Shown: positions 1 through 5,854 of the stretch, in pieces
Numbering within the stretch: the first letter of the stretch is position 1
How the letters are laid out: every line of letters starts with the position of its first letter
From: Pseudomonadota bacterium
GTDB taxonomy: Bacteria > Pseudomonadota > Gammaproteobacteria > JAKAQQ01
Assembly: GCA_021819635.1 (NCBI GenBank)
Contig: JAKAQQ010000063.1
Span: 1-5,854 of the forward strand
DNA: 5,854 nucleotides
Direction: 5' to 3'
Position numbers and translations under genes: made by a program
Notes under the pieces: generated by a model
Databases searched by the model: none
Told to the model about the DNA's origin: nothing
What the model saw: the letters and a program-made list of their open reading frames with translations, nothing else

Positions 1-321
1 CCGGCCTGCACCCGCATTCCCTTCGGACGCGGGGTCTGCGGCGACGCGGCCCTCGGGCGGCGGACGATCCTCGTCCCGGACGTCGACCAATACCCGGGCC
101 ACATTGTCTGCGACCCCGGCGCCCGCAGCGAGATCGTTCTGCCCCTCGTTCGGGCGGACGTTCTCCTCGGGGTGCTCGATCTCGACGCCCCGCGTCCCGG
201 GCGCTTCACCGACGCCGACCGGAGGGGACTCGAGGCCGCCGCCGCCGTCTGGCTCGCCGCCCTCGAGCCGCTGCTACGTCCGCGGACGACCGTCGGCCTC
301 TTCCCCGCGCTCGGCGCCTGA
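1..321 (+). CDS. msrC: Free methionine-(R)-sulfoxide reductase (fRMsr, GAF domain), 5' partial
   Basis: The frame is open from base 1 to TGA at 319-321, giving the last 106 residues of a cytosolic GAF-fold enzyme that reduces free L-methionine-(R)-sulfoxide with thioredoxin, an oxidative-damage repair function. The visible part reads like E. coli YebR/MsrC: an RIPFGRGVCG block, VPDV, a PGHIVCD block, SEIVLPL and GVLDLDAP, then a C-terminal helix. Three cysteines lie at local residues 3, 13 and 37. Their spacing of 10 and 24 equals that of the E. coli redox cysteines (84, 94, 118 as I recall them), so the active site is complete. About a third of the protein, including the start, lies outside the window. 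The short tail after the last helix (LLRPRTTVGLFPALGA) overlaps the convergent psd gene. An unrelated GAF signalling domain is unlikely, because those lack this cysteine pattern. Confidence 0.88.
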   Translation, partial: PACTRIPFGRGVCGDAALGRRTILVPDVDQYPGHIVCDPGARSEIVLPLVRADVLLGVLDLDAPRPGRFTDADRRGLEAAAAVWLAALEPLLRPRTTVGLFPALGA

Positions 322-1191
322 CGCCCCCGGGAGACAGGCGGCGAAGGGCTCGCCGGCACGGACGGGACGGGGCGCGGTGGGCAGGAGCGGACGCGGGCAG
401 CCCGGAGGCGTGATCACGAAGACGGTCGATCCGAAATGGAAGCAGCCGATTTCCGCCCCGGCCGCGAGGGTGGCCGCGGGGTCGAGCGGGCCGAGGGCCC
501 GGCGCCCGCGCCGCGCGCCCGGTGCGTCGAAGGCCGTCTCCACGTCGTCCACTCCGAAGGCGGCGACGAGGACCAGGACGAGGATCCCCGAGGCGGTCTC
601 GAAGGCGAGCACGTCGCGTTCGTTGCGGGCGTTGAGGTCGGGGACGGCGACGAGCCAGGAAGGGGCGACCCCGAGGAGACGGCCGGGCAGGTGACGGCGG
701 TAGACGAGGCGGCCCGCCGTCGGCAGGTACACACGGTGGTGGTGGCGTGGGGAAAGGTAGAAATGGAAGACGTGCCCCCCCGGGGGAAGAGCGAGGTCGG
801 GCCACACCGGCCCGAGGAGCGCCGCGACCCCGGTGCGCACGCCTTTGACCTCGAGCACCGTCCCCGGGCCCGCCAGGGGCGTGTGGCCGAGGAGGATCCC
901 GTCGACGGGGGCGCCCAGCCTGCCCGGCCCGGGCCAGAGGCGGGCGCCCGCGCGCAAGGGGCGCGTGAAAAGCGCGTCGAGATCGGGGTAGAGACGGGGG
1001 TCGGGGGGATCGGAGTCCGTGAGTTCGGGCGCGACGAGACGGACGTAGCGGCGGACGAGGAACCGTTGCCAGGGCGCGAACGGCCAGGACAGGATCGCGC
1101 CGAGGAGGCGGGAGCCCGCCCGCGACGGCCACAGACGGGCGAGGATCCGTCGGGCCCGGTGACGGGGGAGGGGGGGCGACGGCGGGGACAC
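274..1191 (-). CDS. psd: Phosphatidylserine decarboxylase proenzyme
   Basis: This pyruvoyl-dependent, membrane-associated enzyme decarboxylates phosphatidylserine to phosphatidylethanolamine. The proenzyme cuts itself at a Gly-Ser bond into beta and alpha chains, and the Ser becomes the pyruvoyl group. Counting from GTG at 1191 the protein has 305 residues (E. coli about 322). It shows an LFTRPLR block at 74-80, APVDG at 94-98 with the catalytic Asp97, YLSPRHHHRVYLP at 145-157, NERDVL at 190-195 and the cleavage motif FGSTV at 253-257 (Ser255). The histidine block differs from the usual SPRDYHRVHMP: Asp is replaced by His150 and the second His by Tyr155. The start is uncertain. In-frame ATGs at 1254 and 1272 would run into prmB and add a Gly/Pro-rich leader unlike the family, whereas GTG 1191 puts the basic amphipathic N-terminus (RHRARRILARLW) where E. 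coli Psd has its own. No Shine-Dalgarno sequence precedes any of the candidate starts. The gene is divergent from prmB and convergent with msrC. Confidence 0.93.
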   Translation of the reverse strand: MSPPSPPLPRHRARRILARLWPSRAGSRLLGAILSWPFAPWQRFLVRRYVRLVAPELTDSDPPDPRLYPDLDALFTRPLRAGARLWPGPGRLGAPVDGILLGHTPLAGPGTVLEVKGVRTGVAALLGPVWPDLALPPGGHVFHFYLSPRHHHRVYLPTAGRLVYRRHLPGRLLGVAPSWLVAVPDLNARNERDVLAFETASGILVLVLVAAFGVDDVETAFDAPGARRGRRALGPLDPAATLAAGAEIGCFHFGSTVFVITPPGCPRPLLPTAPRPVRAGEPFAACLPGASGAERGEEADGRPRT

Positions 1192-1197
1192 CGGCGC

Positions 1198-1203
1198 ATT
1201 GTA
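1198..1203 (-). promoter_or_regulatory. Putative -10 box of psd (TACAAT)
   Basis: Read on the minus strand, TACAAT lies 6 nt before the proposed GTG start of psd (1191). It is one of the few AT-rich hexamers in the intergenic region. With a normal spacing to the transcription start, the mRNA would begin at or within a base or two of the GTG, making it leaderless; this agrees with the lack of a Shine-Dalgarno sequence. No convincing -35 hexamer is found 16-18 bp upstream, where the sequence is CCGGCT-like. The assignment rests on position and consensus only. Confidence 0.4.
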
Positions 1204-1215
1204 GCCGCGCCCGCC

Positions 1216-1232
1216 GGGAGAGCCGGTCTCCC
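1216..1232. promoter_or_regulatory. 17 bp dyad between divergent psd and prmB promoters, candidate operator
   Basis: This is a perfect inverted repeat GGGAGA-GCCGG-TCTCCC (6 bp arms, 5 bp spacer). Its centre (1224) is within 3 bp of the midpoint between the two putative -10 boxes, so it covers the -35 zones of both promoters. It could be the site of a dimeric regulator that stands in for the absent -35 elements, or a chance dyad: such a short repeat is not rare in DNA this GC-rich. I recognise no known regulator's consensus in it. Confidence 0.3.
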
Positions 1233-1239
1233 CAAGCGC

Positions 1240-1245
1240 TATGAT
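1240..1245 (+). promoter_or_regulatory. Putative -10 box of prmB-aroC-asd (TATGAT)
   Basis: TATGAT matches five of six bases of the sigma-70 -10 consensus and ends 7 nt before ATG 1253. Transcription would then start at about the ATG, again giving a leaderless message, and no Shine-Dalgarno sequence lies upstream. The box itself contains the overlapping in-frame ATGs at 1241 and 1244, which argues against those as start codons if this promoter is real. No recognisable -35 hexamer lies 17 bp upstream (GGAGAG). Confidence 0.4.
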
Positions 1246-1252
1246 GCGCGCC

Positions 1253-2179
1253 ATGGACGACCCGCTCGACACGCTTGTGACCGTGGGCGACTGGGTGCGC
1301 TACGCCGCCACCCGTTTCGCGCACGCCGACCTCGGCTACGGCCACGGCACCGAGGATCCGCTCGACGAGGCCTACGCGCTCGTCGTCTCGGCGCTCGGGC
1401 TCGGTCCGGAGCTGCCGGCGCCCTACCACGCCTCGCGTCTTCTCCCCGCGGAACGCCGGCGTCTTGCCGAGCTCGTGCGGGCGCGCGTCGAGACCCGTCG
1501 TCCGGTCCCCTACCTCACCCACGAAGCCTATTTCGCCGGGCTCCGGCTTTACGTCGACGAGCGTGTGCTGGTGCCCCGCTCGCCGCTTGCCGAACTCGTC
1601 GCCGCCCGTTTCGAGCCGTGGATCGAACCGCTCGTGGTGCGCCGCATCCTCGACCTCGGGACGGGGAGCGGCGCCCTCGCCGTCGCCTGCGCGCTGGCCT
1701 TTCCCGACGCCACGGTGGTGGCCACCGATCTCTCGCGCGAGGCGCTGGAAGTGGCGGAGGTCAACGTCCGTCGTTACGGCCTCGAGGCGCGCGTCGAGCT
1801 CCGGGAGGGCGATCTTTACCACGCTCTTGCGGCCGGGACCGCCCCCTTCGATCTCATCGTGTCCAACCCTCCCTACGTGCCCGAGGGACGTCGGGGGACG
1901 CTCCCCGCGGAGTACGGTCACGAGCCCGCCCTCGCGTTCTGGGCGGGGGACGACGGGCTCGCGGTTCTCCGTCCGCTCCTCGCGGGCGCCGGCGCGCGCC
2001 TCGATCCGGACCACGGCCTTCTCGCCGTCGAGTGCGGCGACAGCGCCCCGGCGCTCTACGCGACGCTTCTGGGCGAAGGGTTCGTCTGGCCCGATCTCGA
2101 CGGCGGGCGCCGCGACGTGCTGCTTGCCACCTCCGGGGCGCTCCTCAATCTGGCGCGGGAGAACGCCGGTGCCCGGTGA
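1253..2179 (+). CDS. prmB: Ribosomal protein L3 N5-glutamine methyltransferase PrmB
   Basis: This cytosolic S-adenosylmethionine-dependent enzyme methylates the side-chain amide of a glutamine in ribosomal protein L3, a step in 50S assembly. From ATG 1253 it has 308 residues, close to E. coli PrmB. The N-terminal helical domain carries the PrmB-specific stretch [10 protein letters not shown] and [12 protein letters not shown] (residues 13-40), which separates it from the related release-factor methylase PrmC. Next come the linker [15 protein letters not shown] motif I DLGTGSG (134-140), the acidic ATDLS loop and the catalytic NPPYVP motif (from Asn205), which holds the glutamine amide. In-frame ATGs at 1241 and 1244 would add up to four residues. 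I prefer 1253, which lies one spacer beyond the -10-like box; no start has a Shine-Dalgarno sequence. It is the first gene of a tight operon with aroC (11 bp overlap) and asd. Confidence 0.95.
   Translation: MDDPLDTLVTVGDWVRYAATRFAHADLGYGHGTEDPLDEAYALVVSALGLGPELPAPYHASRLLPAERRRLAELVRARVETRRPVPYLTHEAYFAGLRLYVDERVLVPRSPLAELVAARFEPWIEPLVVRRILDLGTGSGALAVACALAFPDATVVATDLSREALEVAEVNVRRYGLEARVELREGDLYHALAAGTAPFDLIVSNPPYVPEGRRGTLPAEYGHEPALAFWAGDDGLAVLRPLLAGAGARLDPDHGLLAVECGDSAPALYATLLGEGFVWPDLDGGRRDVLLATSGALLNLARENAGAR
2157..2162 (+). promoter_or_regulatory. Ribosome binding site of aroC (GGGAGA)
   Basis: GGGAGA inside the end of prmB lies 6 nt before GTG 2169. It supports that GTG as the start of aroC even though the frame stays open much further upstream, and it implies that aroC is translated by ribosomes finishing prmB or arriving next to them. 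Confidence 0.6.
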
Positions 2180-3263
2180 CGGGTTCGGTCAGGCCTTCCG
2201 CGTGACCACCTTCGGGGAGAGCCACGGTCCGGCGCTCGGGGCGATCGTGGAAGGATGCCCCCCGGGCCTCCCGCTCGCGGAGGCGGACCTCCAGATCGAT
2301 CTCGACCGCCGTCGCCCCGGAACCGGTCGCCACGTTTCGCAGCGGCGCGAGGCCGACCGCGTCCGCATCGTCTCGGGGGTCTACGAAGGCCGGACGACCG
2401 GGACGGCCATCGGGCTCCTCGTGGCCAACGAAGACCCGCGGTCTTCCGACTACCGCGCCCTCGCCGAGGTCTTCCGCCCCGGCCACGCCGATTACACCAC
2501 CTTCATGAAGTACGGACGCCGCGACCCGCGGGGCGGCGGCCGGGCGAGCGCCCGGGAGACGGTGATGCGCGTCGCCGCCGGGGCGATCGCCCGCCGCCTT
2601 CTCGAGACGCTTGCGGGGGTGCGCATCGCGGGCTGGCTCGCCGAGCTCGGCCCGTGGCGGCACGAGGGACCTCCGCCCGAGCGGACACCGGAGAACGCGT
2701 TCTTCGTCCCCGACGAGGCGGCCTGCCCCCTTCTCGACGCCCACCTCGAGGAGGTGCGCCGGGCGCGGGATTCGGTGGGGGCGAGGGTCGGCGTCTGCGC
2801 CCGCGGCGTGCCGGCGGGTTGGGGCGACCCGGTGTTCGACAAACTCGACGCCCTGGTCGCCCACGCCCTCATGAGCATCGGGGCGGTCAAGGCCGTCGAG
2901 ATCGGGGACGGGGCGGCCGTCGTCCGCCAGCGGGGGAGCGAGCACCGCGACCCGCTGACGCCCGCGGGCTTCGCCAGCAACCACGCGGGCGGGATTCTCG
3001 GCGGGATTTCGAGCGGCCAGGACATCGTGGCGCATCTGGCCTTCAAGCCGACCTCGAGCATCCCGCAGGAGATCGCGACCCTCGACGTCCGGGGCGCGGC
3101 GACGACGGTCGCCGTGTGCGGCCGTCACGACCCCTGCGTCGGGGTGCGCGGGGTGCCCGTCGCCGAGGCGATGCTGGCCCTCGTCCTCGCCGACGCGTTC
3201 CTCCGCCAGCGCGCCCAGTGCGCGGGGATCGCCCCGCCCCTCGGGCCGTTCGCGCCGCCGTGA
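2169..3263 (+). CDS. aroC: Chorismate synthase
   Basis: Chorismate synthase converts 5-enolpyruvylshikimate-3-phosphate to chorismate by trans-1,4 elimination of phosphate, the last shikimate-pathway step, in a cytosolic FMNH2-dependent homotetramer. The 364 residues match the family length. Signature blocks are all present: VTTFGESHG (catalytic His19), RRRPGTGR (48-54), the basic QRREADRV loop, [22 protein letters not shown] (His106), the [14 protein letters not shown]/substrate loop, [17 protein letters not shown] and [14 protein letters not shown] near the C-terminus. GTG 2169 is chosen because [19 protein letters not shown] aligns with the usual [20 protein letters not shown] beginning and a GGGAGA site sits 6 nt upstream; the open frame before it is only a shadow of prmB. 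It overlaps prmB by 11 bp, and its TGA shares bases with the GTG of asd. FGESHG, the Arg-rich site and both histidines are intact, so it should be active. Confidence 0.97.
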   Translation: MPGDGFGQAFRVTTFGESHGPALGAIVEGCPPGLPLAEADLQIDLDRRRPGTGRHVSQRREADRVRIVSGVYEGRTTGTAIGLLVANEDPRSSDYRALAEVFRPGHADYTTFMKYGRRDPRGGGRASARETVMRVAAGAIARRLLETLAGVRIAGWLAELGPWRHEGPPPERTPENAFFVPDEAACPLLDAHLEEVRRARDSVGARVGVCARGVPAGWGDPVFDKLDALVAHALMSIGAVKAVEIGDGAAVVRQRGSEHRDPLTPAGFASNHAGGILGGISSGQDIVAHLAFKPTSSIPQEIATLDVRGAATTVAVCGRHDPCVGVRGVPVAEAMLALVLADAFLRQRAQCAGIAPPLGPFAPP

Positions 3264-4294
3264 GCGCCCGCCGTCTCGCCGTCGTGGGGGCGACGGGGCT
3301 GGTCGGCTCCACGGTGCTGGCCGTTCTGGCCGCCCGCGCGCTCGGCCGCCGCCCTCTGGATCTCGTCCTCCACCGACGCGAGCCTCCGTCGGTCCCTCCC
3401 GGTCTCGACATCCGCACCCGTTTTCTCGACGACTACGATTTTGCCGACGTCGAGCTGGCCTTCTTCTGCCTGGATGAGGAGGGGGCGCAACGCCACATCC
3501 CGCGCGCGCTCGCGGCCGGGGCCTGGGTGGTCGACAACAGCAGTCTCCACCGTCTCGACCCCGACGTTCCTCTCCTTGTCCCCGGGGTCAACGACGCCCG
3601 TCTTCCCCCCGGGGGCGGCGGAGGGATCGTCGCCAACCCCAACTGCTCGACGATCCAGCTCGTCCACGTCTTGGCTCCGCTCGAGGAGGGGTGGGGGCTC
3701 GGCGACGTCGCCGTTGCGACCTATCAGTCCGTGTCCGGCGCCGGGCGCGAGGCCCTCGAGGATTTCCGGCGGGCGGCCTCGTCCCCCCCCGACGATCCCC
3801 CGCCCCCGATCCGCGGTGTGGCCCGCCCGCTTCTCCACGACGTGGTCGCCGAGATCGGTCCCCTCGACGGGGAGGGATGGAGCCGCGAGGAGCGCAAGAT
3901 TGCCCGCGAGACCCGCCGCATTCTCGATCGCCCCCGGCTCCCGGTGCGGGCGACGGCGGTGCGCGTCCCGGTTGCGGTGGGTCACGGGGAGGCGGTCTTC
4001 GTCCGCCTGAAACGCCCGGCCGTCCGCGCCGACGTGCAGGCGGCGCTCGCCGCCCGCCCCGTCCTTCGTGTCTACGCCGACCCCGCCCCCGGTCGGGCCC
4101 CGAGCCCCCGGGCGGACGCCGCGGGTCGCGACGAGATCGGCGTCGGCCGCCTGCGTGTCGACTCGGAAGACCCCTGTCTCCTTGCCTTCTGGATCGTCGC
4201 CGACAACCTTCGCCGGGGCGCGGCGACCAACGCCGTCGAGATCGCCGAGCGCCTCCTCGGTCGGCCGGAGGACGCGAAGCCTCCGCCGGGATAG
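3260..4294 (+). CDS. asd: Aspartate-semialdehyde dehydrogenase
   Basis: This enzyme reduces L-aspartyl-4-phosphate to aspartate 4-semialdehyde with NADPH, the branch point to lysine/diaminopimelate, methionine and threonine. From GTG 3260 it has 344 residues. It shows a Rossmann GATGLVG at 10-16, [18 protein letters not shown] (phosphate-binding Arg98), the catalytic NPNCSTIQ (Cys129), [15 protein letters not shown], the [14 protein letters not shown] substrate segment and [12 protein letters not shown] with the acid/base His242. Cys and His positions fit the shorter ASADH class (about 128 and 244 in Gram-positive forms) rather than the long E. coli form. The intact Cys motif excludes the inactive Usg-type paralogue. 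The start follows from the GTGA overlap with the aroC stop and from the N-terminal alignment; there is no good Shine-Dalgarno sequence, so translation is probably coupled. Oddities are a Gly109 where the family usually has Glu (VPEVN), and a Pro/Asp-rich variable loop (about residues 174-184) encoded through a run of eight C. Confidence 0.95.
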   Translation: MSARRLAVVGATGLVGSTVLAVLAARALGRRPLDLVLHRREPPSVPPGLDIRTRFLDDYDFADVELAFFCLDEEGAQRHIPRALAAGAWVVDNSSLHRLDPDVPLLVPGVNDARLPPGGGGGIVANPNCSTIQLVHVLAPLEEGWGLGDVAVATYQSVSGAGREALEDFRRAASSPPDDPPPPIRGVARPLLHDVVAEIGPLDGEGWSREERKIARETRRILDRPRLPVRATAVRVPVAVGHGEAVFVRLKRPAVRADVQAALAARPVLRVYADPAPGRAPSPRADAAGRDEIGVGRLRVDSEDPCLLAFWIVADNLRRGAATNAVEIAERLLGRPEDAKPPPG

Positions 4295-4296
4295 GC

Positions 4297-4302
4297 TATA
4301 GT
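4297..4302 (+). promoter_or_regulatory. Putative -10 box of fimV (TATAGT)
   Basis: TATAGT lies 3 nt after the asd stop codon, in the only intergenic gap of this strand downstream of the operon start. It would start transcription near 4309 and leave a leader of about 50 nt before fimV. No clear -35 lies 16-18 bp upstream (GCGAAG), where the bases are still asd codons. A 5 bp dyad TCCCC-AA-GGGGA (4303-4314) covers the expected start point. Read-through from asd is an equally possible way to express fimV; there is no terminator-like hairpin plus T-run in the gap. Confidence 0.4.
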
Positions 4303-4346
4303 TCCCCAAGGGGATCAACGGCAGGGGTCCCCGGATTCGAAGGCCC

Positions 4347-4352
4347 GGGAGG
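4347..4352 (+). promoter_or_regulatory. Ribosome binding site of fimV (GGGAGG)
   Basis: GGGAGG is 8 nt before ATG 4361 and is the strongest Shine-Dalgarno sequence in the window. It fixes the start of a gene whose signal peptide begins at once (MKRPKIRHALF). Confidence 0.75.
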
Positions 4353-4360
4353 CCACCACG

Positions 4361-5854
4361 ATGAAAAGACCGAAAATCCGACACGCCCTCTTCGCTCCCG
4401 CGGTGTTGACCCTCACGCTCGGTGTCTTGCCCGTCGCCCACGCCCTGGGCCTGGGATCCATCCGTACCCGCAGCCGCATCGGCGAGTATTTCACCGCCAC
4501 CATCCCGGTGCTCGGTGCGCGCCCGTCGGATCTCCGCGGCCTGCGCGTCCGCCTTGCGTCCCGGCACCGTTTCGCCGCCCTGGGCCTCGTCAAGAGTTCC
4601 GTGCTCTACGGTCTCGAATTCCGTGTCCTGCCCGTGCCGCACCACCGCCACCGGGGGGTCATCGTCGTCCGGAGCCTGCGCCCGCTCAGGGTACCGTTCC
4701 TGAGCTTCGTGCTCCACGTGCGCTGGCCGAGCGGCGTGCTGCTGCGGAGCTACACGGTGCTTCTCCGGCCGCCGGTCACGCTTGCGCGCGCGTCCTCGCC
4801 CGCGGTCACGAGCCCGGAGCCGGTGACGACTACGTCCGCGCCTCCCCCGCCGACCCCGGCGACGTCCCCCCCGACGACCCCCGCACGTCCGTCGGTCCCC
4901 GCGCCCCTCCCCGTGCTTCGGCACGTCTACGGGCCTGTGCGTCCCGGTCAGAGCCTCTGGAGCATCGCCCGCCGGCTGCGGCCCGAGGGGGTCGCGACCG
5001 ACCGCATGATGGAGGCCCTCTACCGGAGCAATCCCCACGCCTTCGTCGGCAACATCAATCTCCTGCGCGCCGGTTACGTCCTGCGGGTGCCCTCGGCCCG
5101 GACGATCGCCGCCGTCGGGCGGCGCGAAGCGGTCAACTTCGTGCTGCGCGAGGACCGTTTGTGGGCGCGCGCCCGCCCCGCGGCCTCCGGCCGCCCGCTG
5201 GAACTTCTCACCCCGACCGTGGTGGGCCCCCGCACGGCGGTCCCCGCGACGGTGGCCCGCCTGCGCCGTCGCCTCAAGGCGGTCCGCGGTCGACTCGCGC
5301 GGAGCGAGGCGGCCCTCGCCCGTGCCCGCAAGACCATCGCCGCCCTGCGCCACCGCCTCGTGGTCCCGAACGCCGAGGCCACCGCCTTGGCCCGCAAACC
5401 GGTCCCGGCGGTCAAGCCCGCCGCGCCGCCCCCCGTCGCCCGCCCGCACCCCGCGCCTTCGTTCCCGTGGGTGCCTGTCCTCATCGCCCTTTTCCTCGTC
5501 CTGCTTGTCGTCACCCTTCTTCTGCGACGCCGTGCCGCTCGCGGCGCGAAGAATGTGAAGAAGGAGGGGCGGTCCCGCGCCCGGAAAGGCGACGACTTCG
5601 GGTTTTCTTCGGCCCCGCCGAGAGTGTCGCCCCCGGAGCATCCGGCGGAAGCCCCCGGGCCGGAACCCCTTCCCTCCGAGGATCGTCCGGAGCCCGTGCG
5701 TGCGGGCGGGGGGGAGCCGAGCGCGTCTTCTTCCGCGACGAGCCCGCGCGTCGCCCTCTTGGCCGAGGTCGATTTCTCGCTGGCCTACGGGCTTCAAGAC
5801 CAGGCCGTCGGGAGTCTGCGCTCCTATCTCGAACAGAACCCGGGGGACGAGGAG
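4361..5854 (+). CDS. fimV: FimV-type peptidoglycan-binding polar hub protein, 3' partial
   Basis: The frame stays open from ATG 4361 to the right edge (498 codons, no stop). FimV family proteins are bitopic inner-membrane proteins that bind peptidoglycan and organise polar type IV pilus and cAMP functions in Pseudomonas. Domains seen: a signal peptide with basic start and cleavage likely after AHA (28); LGLGSI followed by the FimV N-terminal beta domain (about 29-145), ending RWPSGVLLRSYTVLL as in known FimV; a Pro/Thr linker (about 150-185); a LysM domain (about 188-245: VRPGQSLWSIARR ... LRAGYVLRVPS); an Arg-rich coiled coil (about 299-335); a second Pro/Ala linker; one membrane segment (about 370-388) followed by RRR; a low-complexity acidic/Pro linker; and the start of a TPR-like repeat (464-498, LLAEVDFSLAYGLQDQAV). 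Placement after asd matches pseudomonads (asd-fimV-truA). The rest of the TPR region and the FimV C-terminal motif must lie beyond the window. Whether this organism has type IV pili cannot be told from here. Confidence 0.88.
   Translation, partial: MKRPKIRHALFAPAVLTLTLGVLPVAHALGLGSIRTRSRIGEYFTATIPVLGARPSDLRGLRVRLASRHRFAALGLVKSSVLYGLEFRVLPVPHHRHRGVIVVRSLRPLRVPFLSFVLHVRWPSGVLLRSYTVLLRPPVTLARASSPAVTSPEPVTTTSAPPPPTPATSPPTTPARPSVPAPLPVLRHVYGPVRPGQSLWSIARRLRPEGVATDRMMEALYRSNPHAFVGNINLLRAGYVLRVPSARTIAAVGRREAVNFVLREDRLWARARPAASGRPLELLTPTVVGPRTAVPATVARLRRRLKAVRGRLARSEAALARARKTIAALRHRLVVPNAEATALARKPVPAVKPAAPPPVARPHPAPSFPWVPVLIALFLVLLVVTLLLRRRAARGAKNVKKEGRSRARKGDDFGFSSAPPRVSPPEHPAEAPGPEPLPSEDRPEPVRAGGGEPSASSSATSPRVALLAEVDFSLAYGLQDQAVGSLRSYLEQNPGDEE

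Noticed and set aside
775..786. The C7/G5 palindrome as a regulatory site
   Set aside because: It lies in the middle of psd and simply encodes Pro-Pro-Gly-Gly; a similar string occurs in asd (about 3605-3615) for the same reason.
1192..1272. Starting psd at ATG 1254 or 1272
   Set aside because: These starts would overlap prmB head to head, add a Gly/Ser/Pro leader absent from the family and put both promoters inside coding sequence. The possibility remains open without transcript data.
206..2014. A 602-codon minus-strand frame across msrC, psd and prmB
   Set aside because: It overlaps psd in another frame on the same strand and prmB in antisense, is rich in Arg/Pro/Gly and shows no family motif. 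The psd frame carries all the conserved motifs instead.
1464..2168. A long N-terminal extension of aroC
   Set aside because: The frame is open upstream of 2169, but that stretch is the +1 shadow of prmB with Ser/Arg/Pro-rich sequence. Chorismate synthases begin right before FGESHG, and a ribosome binding site supports GTG 2169.
436..2205. A 589-codon plus-strand frame antisense to psd and overlapping prmB
   Set aside because: The product is low-complexity and charged, and it would contradict both psd and prmB; it is a composition artefact.
2255..3259. A long N-terminal extension of asd
   Set aside because: It is a shadow of aroC; the Rossmann GATGLVG motif must be near the N-terminus, which fits GTG 3260.
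4303..4314. TCCCC-AA-GGGGA as a terminator of asd
   Set aside because: A two-base loop is too tight for a stable hairpin and no T-run follows.
3125..5797. An 890-codon open frame on the minus strand, antisense to asd and fimV
   Set aside because: Its product is a low-complexity mix of R, G, D, A and P with no recognisable domain, and it runs against two well-supported genes. Strong G/C third-position bias removes stop codons from antisense frames in such DNA, so this is a shadow.
1..5854. Search for tRNA, CRISPR, insertion sequence, toxin-antitoxin or defence genes
   Set aside because: Apart from the 61 bp and 66 bp gaps the window is fully covered by five conserved housekeeping genes, and I see no repeats, transposase motifs or cloverleaf sequences. 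The window does not support a novel multi-gene system.

Overview
This 5.85 kb window is very G+C-rich (roughly 70% by eye). It looks like ordinary chromosomal core from a gammaproteobacterium. The signs are a long-type Psd decarboxylase, a ribosomal L3 glutamine methyltransferase (PrmB), and an asd gene followed by a FimV-type LysM/coiled-coil/membrane/TPR protein, an order known from pseudomonads and relatives. The species cannot be named. A strongly basic periplasmic part of the FimV-like protein would fit a halophile-like or acidophile-like lineage, but that is only a guess.

Layout. Positions 1-321 (+) hold the 3' two thirds of a free methionine-(R)-sulfoxide reductase (GAF fold) with all three family cysteines. 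Its end overlaps by 48 bp the 3' end of a convergent phosphatidylserine decarboxylase gene (psd, minus strand, 274-1191). A 61 bp divergent region (1192-1252) separates psd from prmB (1253-2179). It holds a -10-like box close to each start codon, no Shine-Dalgarno sequence for either gene, and a 17 bp dyad between the boxes. Then come aroC (chorismate synthase, 2169-3263, overlapping prmB by 11 bp) and asd (aspartate-semialdehyde dehydrogenase, 3260-4294, a 4 bp GTGA overlap with aroC). The three genes are almost certainly one translationally coupled operon. After a 66 bp gap with its own -10-like box and a good ribosome binding site, fimV starts at 4361 and stays open to the right edge (498 codons, 3' partial).

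How the genes fit together: psd makes phosphatidylethanolamine; prmB modifies ribosomal protein L3; aroC and asd each serve a branch of amino-acid biosynthesis (aromatics; Lys/Met/Thr and diaminopimelate); fimV encodes a peptidoglycan-binding inner-membrane hub protein of the cell pole. psd, aroC and asd all appear to start with GTG.

I found no RNA gene, mobile element, CRISPR array or repeat family, and no sign of an undescribed multi-gene system. The points most worth a second look are the mirrored, apparently leaderless psd/prmB promoters with their central dyad, altered residues around the Psd processing-site histidine motif, and the Arg-rich periplasmic coiled coil of the FimV-like protein. 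Very long antisense open frames are present (up to 890 codons), but they look like codon-bias shadows.
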